This document shows, piece after piece, positions 26,046-35,325 of a stretch of 64,000 nt of DNA (positions within the stretch are counted from its first letter, which is position 1; each line of letters opens with the position of its first letter). Location of the stretch: contig NZ_CAKAPD010000006.1 in the NCBI RefSeq assembly GCF_916715725.1, positions 1 through 64,000 on the forward strand, given 5' to 3'. A program made the position numbers and the translations under genes. This DNA comes from an uncultured Rothia sp. (lineage in GTDB: Bacteria > Actinomycetota > Actinomycetes > Actinomycetales > Micrococcaceae). The notes beneath the pieces were generated by a model, which had not been told where the DNA came from, did not search any database, and worked only from the letters and a program-made list of their open reading frames with translations.

Positions 26046-27146
26046 CTAGTTCAAATCAAGAATATCTGCCACAGCAACCACGTCGAAAGGAGCCTTAGTC
26101 GGCTCAACCTTCACACCGTTAACAGCCTCAAGAGCCCACTGCGGGTCCTTCAGACCGTGACCGGTCACGGTAATCACGATGGTCTTACCCTCGGGAGCTT
26201 CACCTGCGCGGTGCTTCTTCAGCAGACCCGCAACGCCAGCAGCCGAAGCCGGCTCCACGAAGACGCCCTCGCGGGCAGACAGCCAGCGGTGCGCCTCCAG
26301 AATCTCCTCATCGGTGACAGCCTCAATCACGCCGCCAGACTCGTCACGAGCAGCTTCAGCCTTCTCCCACGACGCGGGGTTACCGATACGAATCGCGGTC
26401 GCAATGGTCTCAGGAGCCTCAATCGGGTGACCCGCAACGATCGGTGCAGCACCAGCAGCCTGGAAACCCCACATGATCGGACGCTTGGTCGCAACCGGCT
26501 CCAGAACCTTACCGTCACGGTTGGTGTAAGGCTCCGAGTACTCCTTGTAGCCCTTCCAGTACGCGGTGATGTTACCCGCGTTGCCAACCGGCAGCAGGTG
26601 GTAATCGGGAGCATCCCCCAGGGTGTCAACAACCTCAAACGAACCGGTCTTCTGGCCCTCAATGCGGTAAGGGTTGACCGAGTTCACCAGGAACACCGGG
26701 TAGTTCTCGCTGAGCTTGCGAGCAATCTCCAGGCAGTTATCGAAGTTGCCGTCAATCTGAATGATGTCAGCACCGTGAGCAATCGCCTGAGACAGCTTAC
26801 CCATGGAAATCTTGCCGTCCGGAACCAGCACTGCACAGCGCATACCAGCCTGCAGAGCGTACGCAGCAGCCGAAGCGGACGTGTTACCGGTCGAAGCACA
26901 CACAACAGCCTTCGCGCCGTCACGCTTAGCGGCGGTCATCGCGCTGGTCATACCGCGGTCCTTGAACGAACCGGTCGGGTTCATACCCTCAAACTTCAGG
27001 TAAACGGTGTTACCGGTCTCAGCAGACAGTGCCGGCGCGTGAATCAGCGGGGTACCACCCTCACCCAGGGTCACTGCCTTCACATCGTCCGCGAAAGGCA
27101 GACGGTCACGGTACTCATTGATAACGCCCTGCCACACGTGTGCCAT
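26046..27146 (-). CDS. thrC: threonine synthase
   Basis: A 366-residue PLP enzyme (fold type II) that converts O-phosphohomoserine to threonine. The PLP Lys is K62 in MNPTGSFKDRG, and a glycine-rich phosphate loop (LPVGNAGN) follows later. Length matches the short bacterial class. I chose ATG 27146, with AAGGAGAAGCC immediately upstream; the in-frame extension to 27191 lacks such a site. It lies between hom and thrB. Confidence 0.96.
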   Translation of the reverse strand: MAHVWQGVINEYRDRLPFADDVKAVTLGEGGTPLIHAPALSAETGNTVYLKFEGMNPTGSFKDRGMTSAMTAAKRDGAKAVVCASTGNTSASAAAYALQAGMRCAVLVPDGKISMGKLSQAIAHGADIIQIDGNFDNCLEIARKLSENYPVFLVNSVNPYRIEGQKTGSFEVVDTLGDAPDYHLLPVGNAGNITAYWKGYKEYSEPYTNRDGKVLEPVATKRPIMWGFQAAGAAPIVAGHPIEAPETIATAIRIGNPASWEKAEAARDESGGVIEAVTDEEILEAHRWLSAREGVFVEPASAAGVAGLLKKHRAGEAPEGKTIVITVTGHGLKDPQWALEAVNGVKVEPTKAPFDVVAVADILDLN

Positions 27147-27230
27147 TGGCTTCTCCTTCAATCTTGGCGCCCCGCCCGCCGGACCTTCCATAGGTTCGAC
27201 GCGGTAGCGGGGACGCGGGTTCGTTCGTGA

Positions 27231-27256
27231 GCGATGCTTCTACACGCGAGCATCGC
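27231..27256 (-). other. hairpin in the hom-thrC gap
   Basis: GCGATGCT (27231-27238) pairs with AGCATCGC (27249-27256), a perfect 8-bp stem. It lies in the 167-bp gap between hom and thrC. Confidence 0.4.
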
Positions 27257-27313
27257 ACGTTTAGTAAGCGGCGCGTGCCGCACGACGCTTTCGCGCCCAG
27301 TAATTCTCAGCGC

Positions 27314-28603
27314 TTAGTGCTTCTCAGACTCCACGCGGATGACCGAGTTCACCTCACGCACAGTGTCCAGAGCGTCAATCACAGCAATCGCACGGCGCAA
27401 ATCGGAATCCTTCGCCGAATGGGTGACCATACGAATCTGAGCCGCACCCTCCTTCGGGGCGGACTGACGCAGAGAATCAATAGAGATACCGTGCTCAGTC
27501 AGGATGCGGGTAATATTCGCCAGAACGCCCAGACGGTCCTCCACCAGAACACCCACCGAGTAGCGAGAAATCACGTTGTCCAGGCTAGTTGCGTGCAACT
27601 GAGCGTGAGAAGTCTCCGGAACACCGGGGCCACCCAGCACCAGACGACGAGCAAGGGACACGAAGTCACCCAGAACAGCCGAAGCAGTCGGAGCGCCACC
27701 CGCACCGGGACCGTAGAACATCAGCTCGCCAGCGTTCTCCGCCTCAACGAACACAGCGTTGAACGCACCGTGCACACCAGCCAGCGGGTGCTGACGCGGA
27801 ATCAGGGTCGGGTTCACGCGAATGTTCGCGCCGTCCGCACCCTCACGCTCGCAAATAGCCAGCAGCTTGATGACGTAACCATCAGCATCCGCGGCAGCAA
27901 CATCATCAGCGGTGATGGAGGTAATGCCCTCAGTGTGCACATCATCGATGGTGAAGTCAGAGTGGAACGCCAGCGAAGCAACAATCGCAGCCTTCGACGC
28001 GGCATCGTGGCCCTCAACGTCAGCGGTCGGGTCAGCCTCCGCGTAGCCGAGCTTCTGAGCCTCAGCCAGTGCGTCCGCGAAGGATGCGCCGGTGGTGTCC
28101 ATCTGATCAATAATGTAGTTGGTGGTACCGTTCATGATGCCCAGAACGCGGGTCACACGGTCACCAGCCAGGGAGTCACGCAGGGGGCGCAGAATCGGGA
28201 TAGCACCCGCAACAGCAGCCTCGTAAGAGAGCTGAGCACCGGACTCATCAGCGGCAGCCTGCAGCTCCACACCGTGCTTAGCCAGCAGCGCCTTGTTGCC
28301 GGAGACCACGGACTTGCCCGCCTTCAGGGCACGCAGAATGCGGGTGCGAGCCGGCTCAATACCGCCGGTCAGCTCGATGACCACATCCGCCGCATCAATC
28401 AGGGATTCAGCGTCAGTGGTGTACAGCGAGGGGTCCGCATTCCAGTGGCGGGATGCATTAGTATCGCGCACAGCAATACCGATCAACTCCACGGGGGCGC
28501 CAATGCGCTTTTCAAGGACGGCGTTATCCTCGACCAGGATGCGAGCAGCCTGGGAACCGACATTACCGGCACCAAGCAGTGCTACTTTGATCTTTTCAGC
28601 CAC
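27314..28603 (-). CDS. hom: homoserine dehydrogenase
   Basis: A 429-residue NAD(P)-dependent enzyme reducing aspartate semialdehyde to homoserine. The Rossmann loop GAGNVGS is at 11-17. The catalytic domain includes GIMNGTTNYI and AQKLGYAEADPTADVEG. An ACT domain occupies about 350-429 (VLVEDRLGVLANITRILTEHGISI), which usually carries threonine feedback inhibition. It is the branch-point enzyme of the operon, downstream of lysA. Confidence 0.96.
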   Translation of the reverse strand: MAEKIKVALLGAGNVGSQAARILVEDNAVLEKRIGAPVELIGIAVRDTNASRHWNADPSLYTTDAESLIDAADVVIELTGGIEPARTRILRALKAGKSVVSGNKALLAKHGVELQAAADESGAQLSYEAAVAGAIPILRPLRDSLAGDRVTRVLGIMNGTTNYIIDQMDTTGASFADALAEAQKLGYAEADPTADVEGHDAASKAAIVASLAFHSDFTIDDVHTEGITSITADDVAAADADGYVIKLLAICEREGADGANIRVNPTLIPRQHPLAGVHGAFNAVFVEAENAGELMFYGPGAGGAPTASAVLGDFVSLARRLVLGGPGVPETSHAQLHATSLDNVISRYSVGVLVEDRLGVLANITRILTEHGISIDSLRQSAPKEGAAQIRMVTHSAKDSDLRRAIAVIDALDTVREVNSVIRVESEKH

Positions 28604-28905
28604 GATAGTCTCTTTCTACGGTCTGTTCCGGGTTCGCCCCGGTATCTCTTCGGGCTACGGCGTGGATGCGGCGCAGAGCACGCACTCAACAACCACTTTA
28701 TCAAGAGGCGGGGACGGCTCAGCAGCCTCAAGGTGCGACTTTTACTCTCTGAGATGAGGTATCCCTCACAGTTATGAGGTGAACCTTATCTTCTGTCATG
28801 TTGTGAACGCGCAAAACCGTGAAGACCCCGCCCGCAACCGCCACCTCACGGCACGCATTGTAGAAACGGGAACTTCACGGCTTTTCATGATGTCAGACAG
28901 GGTTC
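28604..28905 (-). other. 302-bp lysA-hom intergenic region
   Basis: No gene seen. On the minus strand, two ACCTCAT copies about 20 bp apart flank a CCTCA-TAACTG-TGAGG-type inverted pair (around 28758-28785). This could be an operator or leader for hom-thrC-thrB. No leader peptide with runs of Thr or Ile codons was recognised. Confidence 0.35.
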
Positions 28906-30426
28906 TTAGATATCCGAACCCATATCCAGCGCCAACATATCCTCCTCGCGCTGACGACGAATCATCACGCGAGAAGGCTTACCCTCAGCAGTGGCAATCA
29001 CCGGCGGGCGAGTCAAGAAGTTATAGTTCGAACCCAGCACATAGCAGTACGCGCCGGTCGCCGGAACCGCCAGAATATCGCCAGCCTGTAGGTCAGCGGG
29101 CAGGTAGCAGTAACGAACCACCACATCGCCAGACTCACAGTGCTTACCCACCACGCGAGAGAGCACCTGCTCCCCCGCCGGGGCGCGATTCGCCAGGGTC
29201 ACCGAATAATCCGATTCGTACAGCACCGGGCGGGCGTTATCGCTCATACCGCCGTCCACCGAAACGTAGCGGCGCACGCGAATCTCGCCGTTCTCGTCCT
29301 CAATACTCACGTTCTTAATGGTGCCGACCGTGTACAGGGTCGCACCCGAAGGACCAGAAATGGAACGGCCCGGCTCGAACGACATGTGCGGAATCGCCAT
29401 GCCCAGGCGCTCGCAGGTCGCCGCGACGGAAGCGGCAATCGACTCGGTCACCTCGGTAATGGAGCGGGGGTGATCCGCCTCGGTGTAGCCGATGCCGTAA
29501 CCGCCACCCAAATCCAGCTCCGGCAGCGTCACACCCAGGTCACGGTTGAGGCGGTTCATGAACTCCAGAGCGGTAGTAGCCGCTTGCTCGAAGCCCTCCG
29601 CTTCAAAAATCTGCGAACCAATATGGCAGTGAATACCGCGGAAATCCAGGGAATCGGTCGCGTTCAAAATCGCGGCAGCCAGAGCCGCGTAAGAATCGGT
29701 AGACTCAACACCCCAGTGCTCCAGCTCCTCTTCATCCAGACCAGCAAGCGCGGCGGTGCCGGGCTGCAGGGACATGCCGAACTTCTGATCCTCGTGCGCG
29801 GTCGCAATGGACTCGTGGGTCGAGGCATGCACGCCGGGGGTGATGCGAATCAGCACCGGAACCGGCGCGTACGGCTCCTCGCCCTCAGCCACACGCTCGG
29901 CGGCAAGCTCGGCGTACACGCGCTCAATGAGCTTGAGCTCATCCACCGAGTCAGCCACCACACGACCCAGGCCATTGCGGATTGCGCGGGCAATCTCAGC
30001 CTCCGACTTGTTGTTACCGTGCAGGGCGATATTCGCACCGGGCACCTGCGCGCGCAGAGCCAACGCCAACTCACCACCGGAGGCGGTATCCAGGCACAGC
30101 CCCTCCTCGGTCGCCCAGCGCGCCACAGCGGTGGATAGGAAGGACTTACCGGCGTAGTAAACACTCACCTTCGCACCGTGCGCGGCGAAAGCCTGCTCAA
30201 AAGCGGTGCGGTAGGCGCGGGCGCGGGCGCGGAAGGTCGTCTCGGAGAAGACGTACTGCGGGGTTTCGTGCTCAGCAACCAGGTCGCTGACGGTCACGCC
30301 ATCAATGCAGAGCTCGCCCTGCTCATTGCGGGTGAAGGAATCCGTCCAGATGGTGCGGGACAGTGCCTCGGGGTGCTCGGGGTAGGTGAGCCATTCGGGG
30401 GCGTAGAGGGCGCGGGCTTCGCTCAT
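28906..30426 (-). CDS. lysA: diaminopimelate decarboxylase
   Basis: A 506-residue fold type III PLP decarboxylase making L-lysine from meso-diaminopimelate. PLP Lys is K94 (YYAGKSF). Also seen are the DLGGGYGIGY phosphate loop, the EPGRSISGPSG motif and the conserved CESGDVV Cys region that contributes to the partner active site. It is longer than typical (about 450), with extra sequence at the N-terminus. It lies between argS and hom. Confidence 0.95.
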   Translation of the reverse strand: MSEARALYAPEWLTYPEHPEALSRTIWTDSFTRNEQGELCIDGVTVSDLVAEHETPQYVFSETTFRARARAYRTAFEQAFAAHGAKVSVYYAGKSFLSTAVARWATEEGLCLDTASGGELALALRAQVPGANIALHGNNKSEAEIARAIRNGLGRVVADSVDELKLIERVYAELAAERVAEGEEPYAPVPVLIRITPGVHASTHESIATAHEDQKFGMSLQPGTAALAGLDEEELEHWGVESTDSYAALAAAILNATDSLDFRGIHCHIGSQIFEAEGFEQAATTALEFMNRLNRDLGVTLPELDLGGGYGIGYTEADHPRSITEVTESIAASVAATCERLGMAIPHMSFEPGRSISGPSGATLYTVGTIKNVSIEDENGEIRVRRYVSVDGGMSDNARPVLYESDYSVTLANRAPAGEQVLSRVVGKHCESGDVVVRYCYLPADLQAGDILAVPATGAYCYVLGSNYNFLTRPPVIATAEGKPSRVMIRRQREEDMLALDMGSDI

Positions 30427-30461
30427 CGTATCTCTTTCTTAGCTATCTTTGTGGGCATGCG

Positions 30462-30500
30462 TTCAACCCCCGCCCCGGTAGCACCGGGTCGGGGGTTGAA
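30462..30500 (-). terminator. hairpin between argS and lysA
   Basis: TTCAACCCCCG (30462-30472) pairs with CGGGGGTTGAA (30490-30500), with an inner CCCGGT/ACCGGG stem. It begins 10 bp after the argS stop codon. Confidence 0.65.
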
Positions 30501-30509
30501 ACGAGAGTA

Positions 30510-32174
30510 TTACATGCGCTCGGGTGCGCTCACACCCAGCAGGTTCAGGCCGTTAGCCAGCACCTGCTGCGCCGCGTTGTTCAGCAGCAAGCGGGTACGG
30601 TGCAGGTCGGTGACCTCTTCATCAGCCTTGGGGGCGACGCGGGAGACACCGTACCAGCTGTGGTACGCCGAAGCGAGCTGCTCCAGGTAGCGGTTCACGC
30701 GGTGCGGCTCGTAGAACTTCGCGGCATCACGCACAGCAGCGGGGAACTGGCCGAGTACAGCCAGCAGCTCGCCGTCAGCAGCCGAGTCGAGCAGGGAGGT
30801 GTCCACGCCGTCCTCAACCTTCACACCAGCCTCCGCGGCGTTACGTGCCACAGCGGCGGTACGTGCGTGAGCGTACTGCACGTAGTAGACCGGGTTCTCG
30901 TTGCTCTTGGAAGTCAGCAGGCCCAGGTCAATGTCGATGGGGGTGTCCACCGAGTAGCGGGTCAGCTCGTAGCGAGCCGCGTCAACGCCCACAGCCTCGA
31001 CCAGGTCCTCGAGGGTGACCACGGTGCCGGCACGCTTGGACATGCGGACGGGCTTGCCGTCCTTGACCAGGTTCACCAGCTGACCGATCATGACCTCAAT
31101 CTGGTCGGCGCGGTAGCCAAGAATCTGGGCGATAGCCTTCAGACGGCCCACGTAGCCGTTGTGGTCAGCACCGAGCATGTAGATCGCCACGTCGGCGGGG
31201 TTTACTGCGCGGGTCATCTTGTCCTGGTAGTAGGCGATATCGCCCGCCACGTAGGCGTGGTTGCCGTCAGACTTGATGACCACGCGGTCCTTGTCATCGC
31301 CGTAGTCGGTGGTGCGCATCCACCATGCGCCGTCAGCCTCGAAGAGCTGACCGTTCTCGCGCATAGTCTCAAGCAGGGCGTCCACCTTGCCGCCTTCGAA
31401 CACGGAGTTCTCGTGGAAGAACACGTCGAAGTGGGTGCCGAATGCCGCCAGGGACTCCTTAATCTGATCGAACATCAGGTGAGTACCGATTTCGCGGAAA
31501 ATCTCTTCGGGGTTCTCAGCTTCAAGCGCGTCGGGGCGCTGAGCCAGAATCTGGTCCTTAATGTCAACAATGTATGCGCCAGCGTAACCGTCCTCAGGGG
31601 TCTCCTCACCGCGGGCAGCGGCAATCAGGGAGCGCACGAAACGGTCAATCTGGGTGCCGTGGTCGTTGAAGTAGTATTCACGCACCACGTTAGCGCCCTC
31701 AGCCTCAAGGACGCGGGCGAGCGCATCACCGACGGCAGCCCAGCGGGTGCCACCCAGGTGGATGGGGCCGGTGGGGTTCGCGGAGACGAACTCAAGGTTA
31801 ATGGTCTTACCGGCGAACTTGTCGCTGCGGCCGTATGCTTCGCCAGCCTCAACGATGGTGGCGGCAAGCTCACCAGCAGCTGCAGCGTCCAGGGTGATGT
31901 TCAGGAAGCCGGGGCCAGCAATATCTACGGATGCAACACCGGCGATGGCGCCAATCTTTTCAGCAAGAAGAGCTGCTGCCTCACGCGGGTTCTTGCCCAC
32001 CTTCTTGGCGAGCTGCAGAGCGACGTTGGTTGCCCAGTCGCCGTGTTCGCGGGACTTGGGGCGCTCCACTCGGACGGCGGGCAGTTCAGCGCCCTCCACG
32101 AGGGTCAGCTGGCCGGAGGAAATGGTTTCTTCAAGGGCAAGCGCAATGGCTTCAGAGAGTTCTTCAGGAGTCAT
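30510..32174 (-). CDS. argS: arginyl-tRNA synthetase
   Basis: A 554-residue class I synthetase. The N-terminal Add1 domain binds the tRNA D-loop. The HIGH signature appears as HLGG at 139-142, followed by NDHGTQIDRF. The KMSKS equivalent is RMSKRAGTVV, and an alpha-helical anticodon-binding domain with the typical YVQYAHARTAAV start ends the protein. A tRNA-Arg(CCG) gene lies divergently 74 bp upstream. Confidence 0.96.
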   Translation of the reverse strand: MTPEELSEAIALALEETISSGQLTLVEGAELPAVRVERPKSREHGDWATNVALQLAKKVGKNPREAAALLAEKIGAIAGVASVDIAGPGFLNITLDAAAAGELAATIVEAGEAYGRSDKFAGKTINLEFVSANPTGPIHLGGTRWAAVGDALARVLEAEGANVVREYYFNDHGTQIDRFVRSLIAAARGEETPEDGYAGAYIVDIKDQILAQRPDALEAENPEEIFREIGTHLMFDQIKESLAAFGTHFDVFFHENSVFEGGKVDALLETMRENGQLFEADGAWWMRTTDYGDDKDRVVIKSDGNHAYVAGDIAYYQDKMTRAVNPADVAIYMLGADHNGYVGRLKAIAQILGYRADQIEVMIGQLVNLVKDGKPVRMSKRAGTVVTLEDLVEAVGVDAARYELTRYSVDTPIDIDLGLLTSKSNENPVYYVQYAHARTAAVARNAAEAGVKVEDGVDTSLLDSAADGELLAVLGQFPAAVRDAAKFYEPHRVNRYLEQLASAYHSWYGVSRVAPKADEEVTDLHRTRLLLNNAAQQVLANGLNLLGVSAPERM

Positions 32175-32206
32175 AACAAACTATTCTAGCAAGCCTTGGC
32201 AGGTGC

Positions 32207-32236
32207 CTGACCCTTCATCTAGCGCTTATCTGATAC
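32207..32236 (+). promoter_or_regulatory. possible promoter of tRNA-Arg
   Basis: CTGACC (32207-32212) and TGATAC (32231-32236) are separated by 18 bp, and the -10 lies 12 bp before the mature tRNA 5-prime end. Both match sigma-70-type consensus only in part. Confidence 0.3.
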
Positions 32237-32248
32237 CATAGGTGGGTT

Positions 32249-32322
32249 GCCTCTGTAGCTCAGCGGATTAGAGCACCAGTTTCCGGTACTGGGGGTCGAA
32301 GGTTCGAATCCTTTCAGGGGCA
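32249..32322 (+). tRNA. tRNA-Arg (anticodon CCG)
   Basis: A 74-nt cloverleaf. Acceptor GCCTCTG pairs with CAGGGGC (one G-U), D-arm GCTC/GAGC, anticodon stem CCAGT/ACTGG around TTCCGGT (anticodon CCG), T-arm GAAGG-TTCGAAT-CCTTT, discriminator A. It reads CGG codons. CCA is not encoded. Confidence 0.95.
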
Positions 32323-32349
32323 CGATGTTCTTATTCGAGAGGGAACACG

Positions 32350-32398
32350 GGAGCCGATATCCGAGGCGTATTGTTCGGGTATCGGCTCCTTTTTATTT
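32350..32398 (+). terminator. Rho-independent terminator after tRNA-Arg
   Basis: GAGCCGATATCCGA (32351-32364) pairs with TCGGGTATCGGCTC (32375-32388, one G-U) and is followed by CTTTTTATTT. It ends the tRNA-Arg transcript. Confidence 0.88.
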
Positions 32399-32572
32399 AA
32401 CGGCTAAGCCTGGTTGTTGAACATCTTATGCCGGGCAGCACCCTCTTCAACCTCAGAGGGTGGACACTACCCGCCTACCTGTTGTGGCAACGCTAACAGC
32501 CTTGAGAGAATGGGAAAACGCGCACACCCGTCACATCAGCACGGCTCAAGCCACAACAGCGGAGGTAACCCG

Positions 32573-33520
32573 ATGACCACCATGCGCCAGATCCAGCTCA
32601 CCGAATGGGGCGACGAAAGCGTTCTGCACGAAGCAAACGTGCCTATCCCCTCGCCGGTGCGCGGTCACGTGCTCATCAAGACGGTTGCCGCCGGTGTCAA
32701 CCCGATTGACCTAACCACTCGCAAGGGTCTGGGGCCCGCCGCTCAGCTTGCCGACCCGTCGTACAAGCCCTTCGTGCCCGGCTGGGATGTTGCCGGCACC
32801 GTGGTTGCTACCGCCGGCGACTACACGGGTTTTAAAGTGGGCGACGGCGTATTTGGTCTTGTTTCTTTTCCCTCCCCCGCCGGTGCGTACGCCGAGTATG
32901 TTCTCGCCCCGGCGCATCAGCTGGTGAAGGTACCCGCCGATGTTCCCTGCGCACAATTGGGCGGCGCTCCCCTGGCGGCGCTGACCGCATACCAGGCGCT
33001 CTTCGAAGTGGCGCGATTGAAGGAAGGCGAGCGCGTGCTTATTCACGCCGGTGCCGGAGGCGTCGGCCACCTCGCCGTTCAGCTGGCGGCGCAGGCTGGC
33101 GCTCAGGTTTTTGCGACCGCCTCCGCGGCGAACCACGAGTTTGTGCGCTCGCTGGGCGCCCAGCCCATCGATTACCGCACCGAGGATTTCCGCGCCGTAC
33201 TGGGCCAGACCATGGATGTGGTGCTCAATTCCACCGGTCAGCAGACCTTCCTCGATTCGCTGGAGGTGCTGGTTCCCGGCGGTCGCATTGTCACCCTGAC
33301 CAGCCCCGACCCGCTGGATGTTGCGCGTGAGCGCGGCTTCGAGGCGCAGTGGCTGACGGTTCACCCGGACCGCACGCAGATGCAGGAGATTGCCCGCCTC
33401 ATGTCCTTGGGCCTGTTGAAGGTATACGTGGATCAGGTGCTTGATTTTTCGCAGGCTGCGCAGGCTCATGCCCTGGTGGCGACGGGTCGCACCCGCGGCA
33501 AGATCGTGCTGGTTCCCTAA
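32573..33520 (+). CDS. zinc-independent MDR oxidoreductase (quinone reductase-like)
   Basis: A 315-residue medium-chain dehydrogenase/reductase of the quinone oxidoreductase type, expected to use NADPH. It has the N-terminal GroES-like fold (VKPGW-type GWDVAGTVV) and the nucleotide loop AGAGGVGHLAVQLA. No structural or catalytic zinc Cys cluster is visible. I chose ATG 32573 because GGAGG lies 8 bases upstream; the frame opens earlier (32414) without a good start signal. The esterase gene starts 14 bp after its stop, so the two probably form an operon. Confidence 0.85.
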   Translation: MTTMRQIQLTEWGDESVLHEANVPIPSPVRGHVLIKTVAAGVNPIDLTTRKGLGPAAQLADPSYKPFVPGWDVAGTVVATAGDYTGFKVGDGVFGLVSFPSPAGAYAEYVLAPAHQLVKVPADVPCAQLGGAPLAALTAYQALFEVARLKEGERVLIHAGAGGVGHLAVQLAAQAGAQVFATASAANHEFVRSLGAQPIDYRTEDFRAVLGQTMDVVLNSTGQQTFLDSLEVLVPGGRIVTLTSPDPLDVARERGFEAQWLTVHPDRTQMQEIARLMSLGLLKVYVDQVLDFSQAAQAHALVATGRTRGKIVLVP

Positions 33521-33534
33521 CGAGGTGCTGATTC

Positions 33535-34770
33535 ATGCAGACTTCTGAGAGCACGCCGACCGTTGAGGGCGCGATGGACACTAAGGGCACGCCGAATGTA
33601 GAGGGTGCACTGACCACTGAGGGTACGCCGACCGTTGAGAGCACCGAGTACCGCTCCGGTTTTTACCGCGAGGCGGGCTTTCACGATGCCCACTCACCAC
33701 CCGACTACGGCGCGCAGTCGCCGGTAACTCGCGAGGCGTTCGCCTACGATTTCTTCCCCGCGGCTGCTGATTCTTCAACTGCCGAAACTTCAGCTACCGA
33801 GCCTTCTTCCCCCGCGCCGCTGCTGGTGTGGATTCACGGTGGCGCCTGGCGCTTCGGCACCAACCAGGCCCTACGCGACACTATCCTGCGTACCCCCACC
33901 GGGGAGCAGCCCAATACCCAGGCGCTCATGCGCGCCGCTTTTCAGCAGGCAGGCTGGGCGGTCGCGTCCATCAACTACCGATATTCGCATCAGGCGCTCT
34001 TCCCGGGCGCCCTGCACGATGTGAAGGAGGCCGTGCGTTTCTTCCGCGCCAACGCGCACGAATTCGGTATTGATCCGCAGCGCATTGCGGTAGCGGGCGG
34101 AAGCGCCGGCGGGCACCTGAGCATGATGGTTGCGCATACGGGAGATTCCGCCGCCAGTGACGGTAGCGGTGGGGATCCTGCGAGCGCACCCGAACACGCC
34201 GAGCACGACGAATACTTTGAAGGCAGGGCGGCGAGCGCCTACCCGTCCCATAGTTCGCAGGTGGCGGCGGCGGCTTCGTTTTACGGGGTCAGCGACTTGA
34301 GGACCATCTTCACCGACCGTCCCCTGGCTGGCTACGCTCTCGACCACCCCGAGGATGACGGCGCCGAATGGCGGCTACTGGGAAGCACCCACCCCGTACC
34401 CGCAGACATGTCTACTATCGACGCTTCCAAGGGTGAGCGGGCGGTTCCGGGTGTCTGCATCGAGCGTGCCCAAAAGAACTGGGAGCGTGCGCATCCTATT
34501 GATGCGGTACGCCCCCAGAAACGAGTGAATAAGATCGAAAGTGCCTCTGCACAGGGTGCGAGCGGCGGCGCCACTGCCCTCATGCTCGTGCACGGTATTA
34601 GTGATTCGTGTGTGCCGTACCAGCAATCGGTGCGGGTGTATCAGGCGCTGCGCACGCGACAGGTGCCTACCGATTTGGTGCTGGTTCCGGATGCCGAACA
34701 CGGGGATTCGCGCTGTTTTAGCCCCGATATTGTTCAGCAGATGCTGCAGTTCTTCAACCGTACTGTTTAG
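33535..34770 (+). CDS. alpha/beta hydrolase / esterase with N-terminal repeats
   Basis: A 411-residue hydrolase of the BD-FAE/HSL-like type. HGGAW at about 100 gives the oxyanion hole, GGSAGG at about 188-193 holds the nucleophile Ser, and EHGDSR near the C-terminus gives the His. The first 40 residues are three copies of a 12-residue motif (GTPTVEG...) and look unstructured. Residues around 200-250 form an Asp/Gly/Ala-rich insert. No signal peptide. It follows the MDR oxidoreductase, so both may act on a common small-molecule ester or ketone; substrate unknown. Confidence 0.8.
   Translation: MQTSESTPTVEGAMDTKGTPNVEGALTTEGTPTVESTEYRSGFYREAGFHDAHSPPDYGAQSPVTREAFAYDFFPAAADSSTAETSATEPSSPAPLLVWIHGGAWRFGTNQALRDTILRTPTGEQPNTQALMRAAFQQAGWAVASINYRYSHQALFPGALHDVKEAVRFFRANAHEFGIDPQRIAVAGGSAGGHLSMMVAHTGDSAASDGSGGDPASAPEHAEHDEYFEGRAASAYPSHSSQVAAAASFYGVSDLRTIFTDRPLAGYALDHPEDDGAEWRLLGSTHPVPADMSTIDASKGERAVPGVCIERAQKNWERAHPIDAVRPQKRVNKIESASAQGASGGATALMLVHGISDSCVPYQQSVRVYQALRTRQVPTDLVLVPDAEHGDSRCFSPDIVQQMLQFFNRTV
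33547..33654 (+). repeat. three 36-bp coding repeats
   Basis: Three in-frame 36-bp units (33547-33582, 33583-33618, 33619-33654) with the shared core ACGCCGA(C/A)(C/T)GT(T/A)GAG. They encode the 12-residue repeats at the start of the esterase. Confidence 0.8.
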
Positions 34771-34818
34771 TTCAACCGCGCTTTCTAGAACCGCGCTGTC
34801 TGAACCGTATTGTCTGAC
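34751..34818 (+). repeat. degenerate 14-18 bp repeats at the esterase 3-prime end
   Basis: The motif GAACCGCGCTGTCT and relatives (TTCAACCGTACTGTTT, TTCAACCGCGCTTTCT, GAACCGTATTGTCT) recur four times across the esterase stop codon into the short gap before the HTH gene. Confidence 0.55.
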
Positions 34819-34857
34819 CCGAGTGATTGATCAGAAAGTAATCGACCAGATGCGGGT

Positions 34858-35325
34858 TTAGCGAACGCGGCGGTTCACGTATTCGTGCTCAAGGCGGTAG
34901 CGTTCGAGGTCATCAAAAGCAACGCGACGGTGCGTGTTAATGCGCTCGAACGGAATATCTCCGCGCTCCAGCAGGCGAACAACGGTCGGGCGGGATACGC
35001 CCAGGTAGTCTGCCGCCTCCTGCGTGGTCATGAGGCGGTCCTGGCGTACCACGCAGACGTCCTTACGGTCGGCGAATGCGCGCGCTACGGAGGTGAGGGG
35101 TCCGTACATTTCGGGGGAAATCTGTACGCGCTCGCCGTCGCCGGTGACCAGGTAGAGGGTTTCTTCGGCGCTGAGGCGGTCGAAGTGGGTGCGCAGACTC
35201 GCGTGAACGAGGGCTTGGAAGAGCTCTTCGCAGCGGTGGTGAATTTCTTCGTGCTGTCCGTCTTCGCAGCAATCCAACACTGCAACACGTGTTGCCGGGT
35301 ACGTCTTTGGTGATGGCATAGTCAC
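34858..35325 (-). CDS. excisionase/MerR-like helix-turn-helix protein
   Basis: A 155-residue protein with a C-terminal winged-HTH of the excisionase family (about 98-145, MTTQEAADYLGVSRPTVVRLLERGDIPFERI in part). The N-terminal half is unassigned, with a Cys pair at 19-20. In actinobacteria such proteins are often antitoxin-like partners of PIN toxins, but no toxin gene is adjacent here. It is convergent with the esterase. Two start codons (MTM-) are close together; either is possible. Confidence 0.75.
   Translation of the reverse strand: MTMPSPKTYPATRVAVLDCCEDGQHEEIHHRCEELFQALVHASLRTHFDRLSAEETLYLVTGDGERVQISPEMYGPLTSVARAFADRKDVCVVRQDRLMTTQEAADYLGVSRPTVVRLLERGDIPFERINTHRRVAFDDLERYRLEHEYVNRRVR

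Noticed and set aside
28604..28905. Possible leader-peptide attenuator before hom
   Set aside because: No short frame rich in Thr or Ile codons followed by alternative hairpins could be found.
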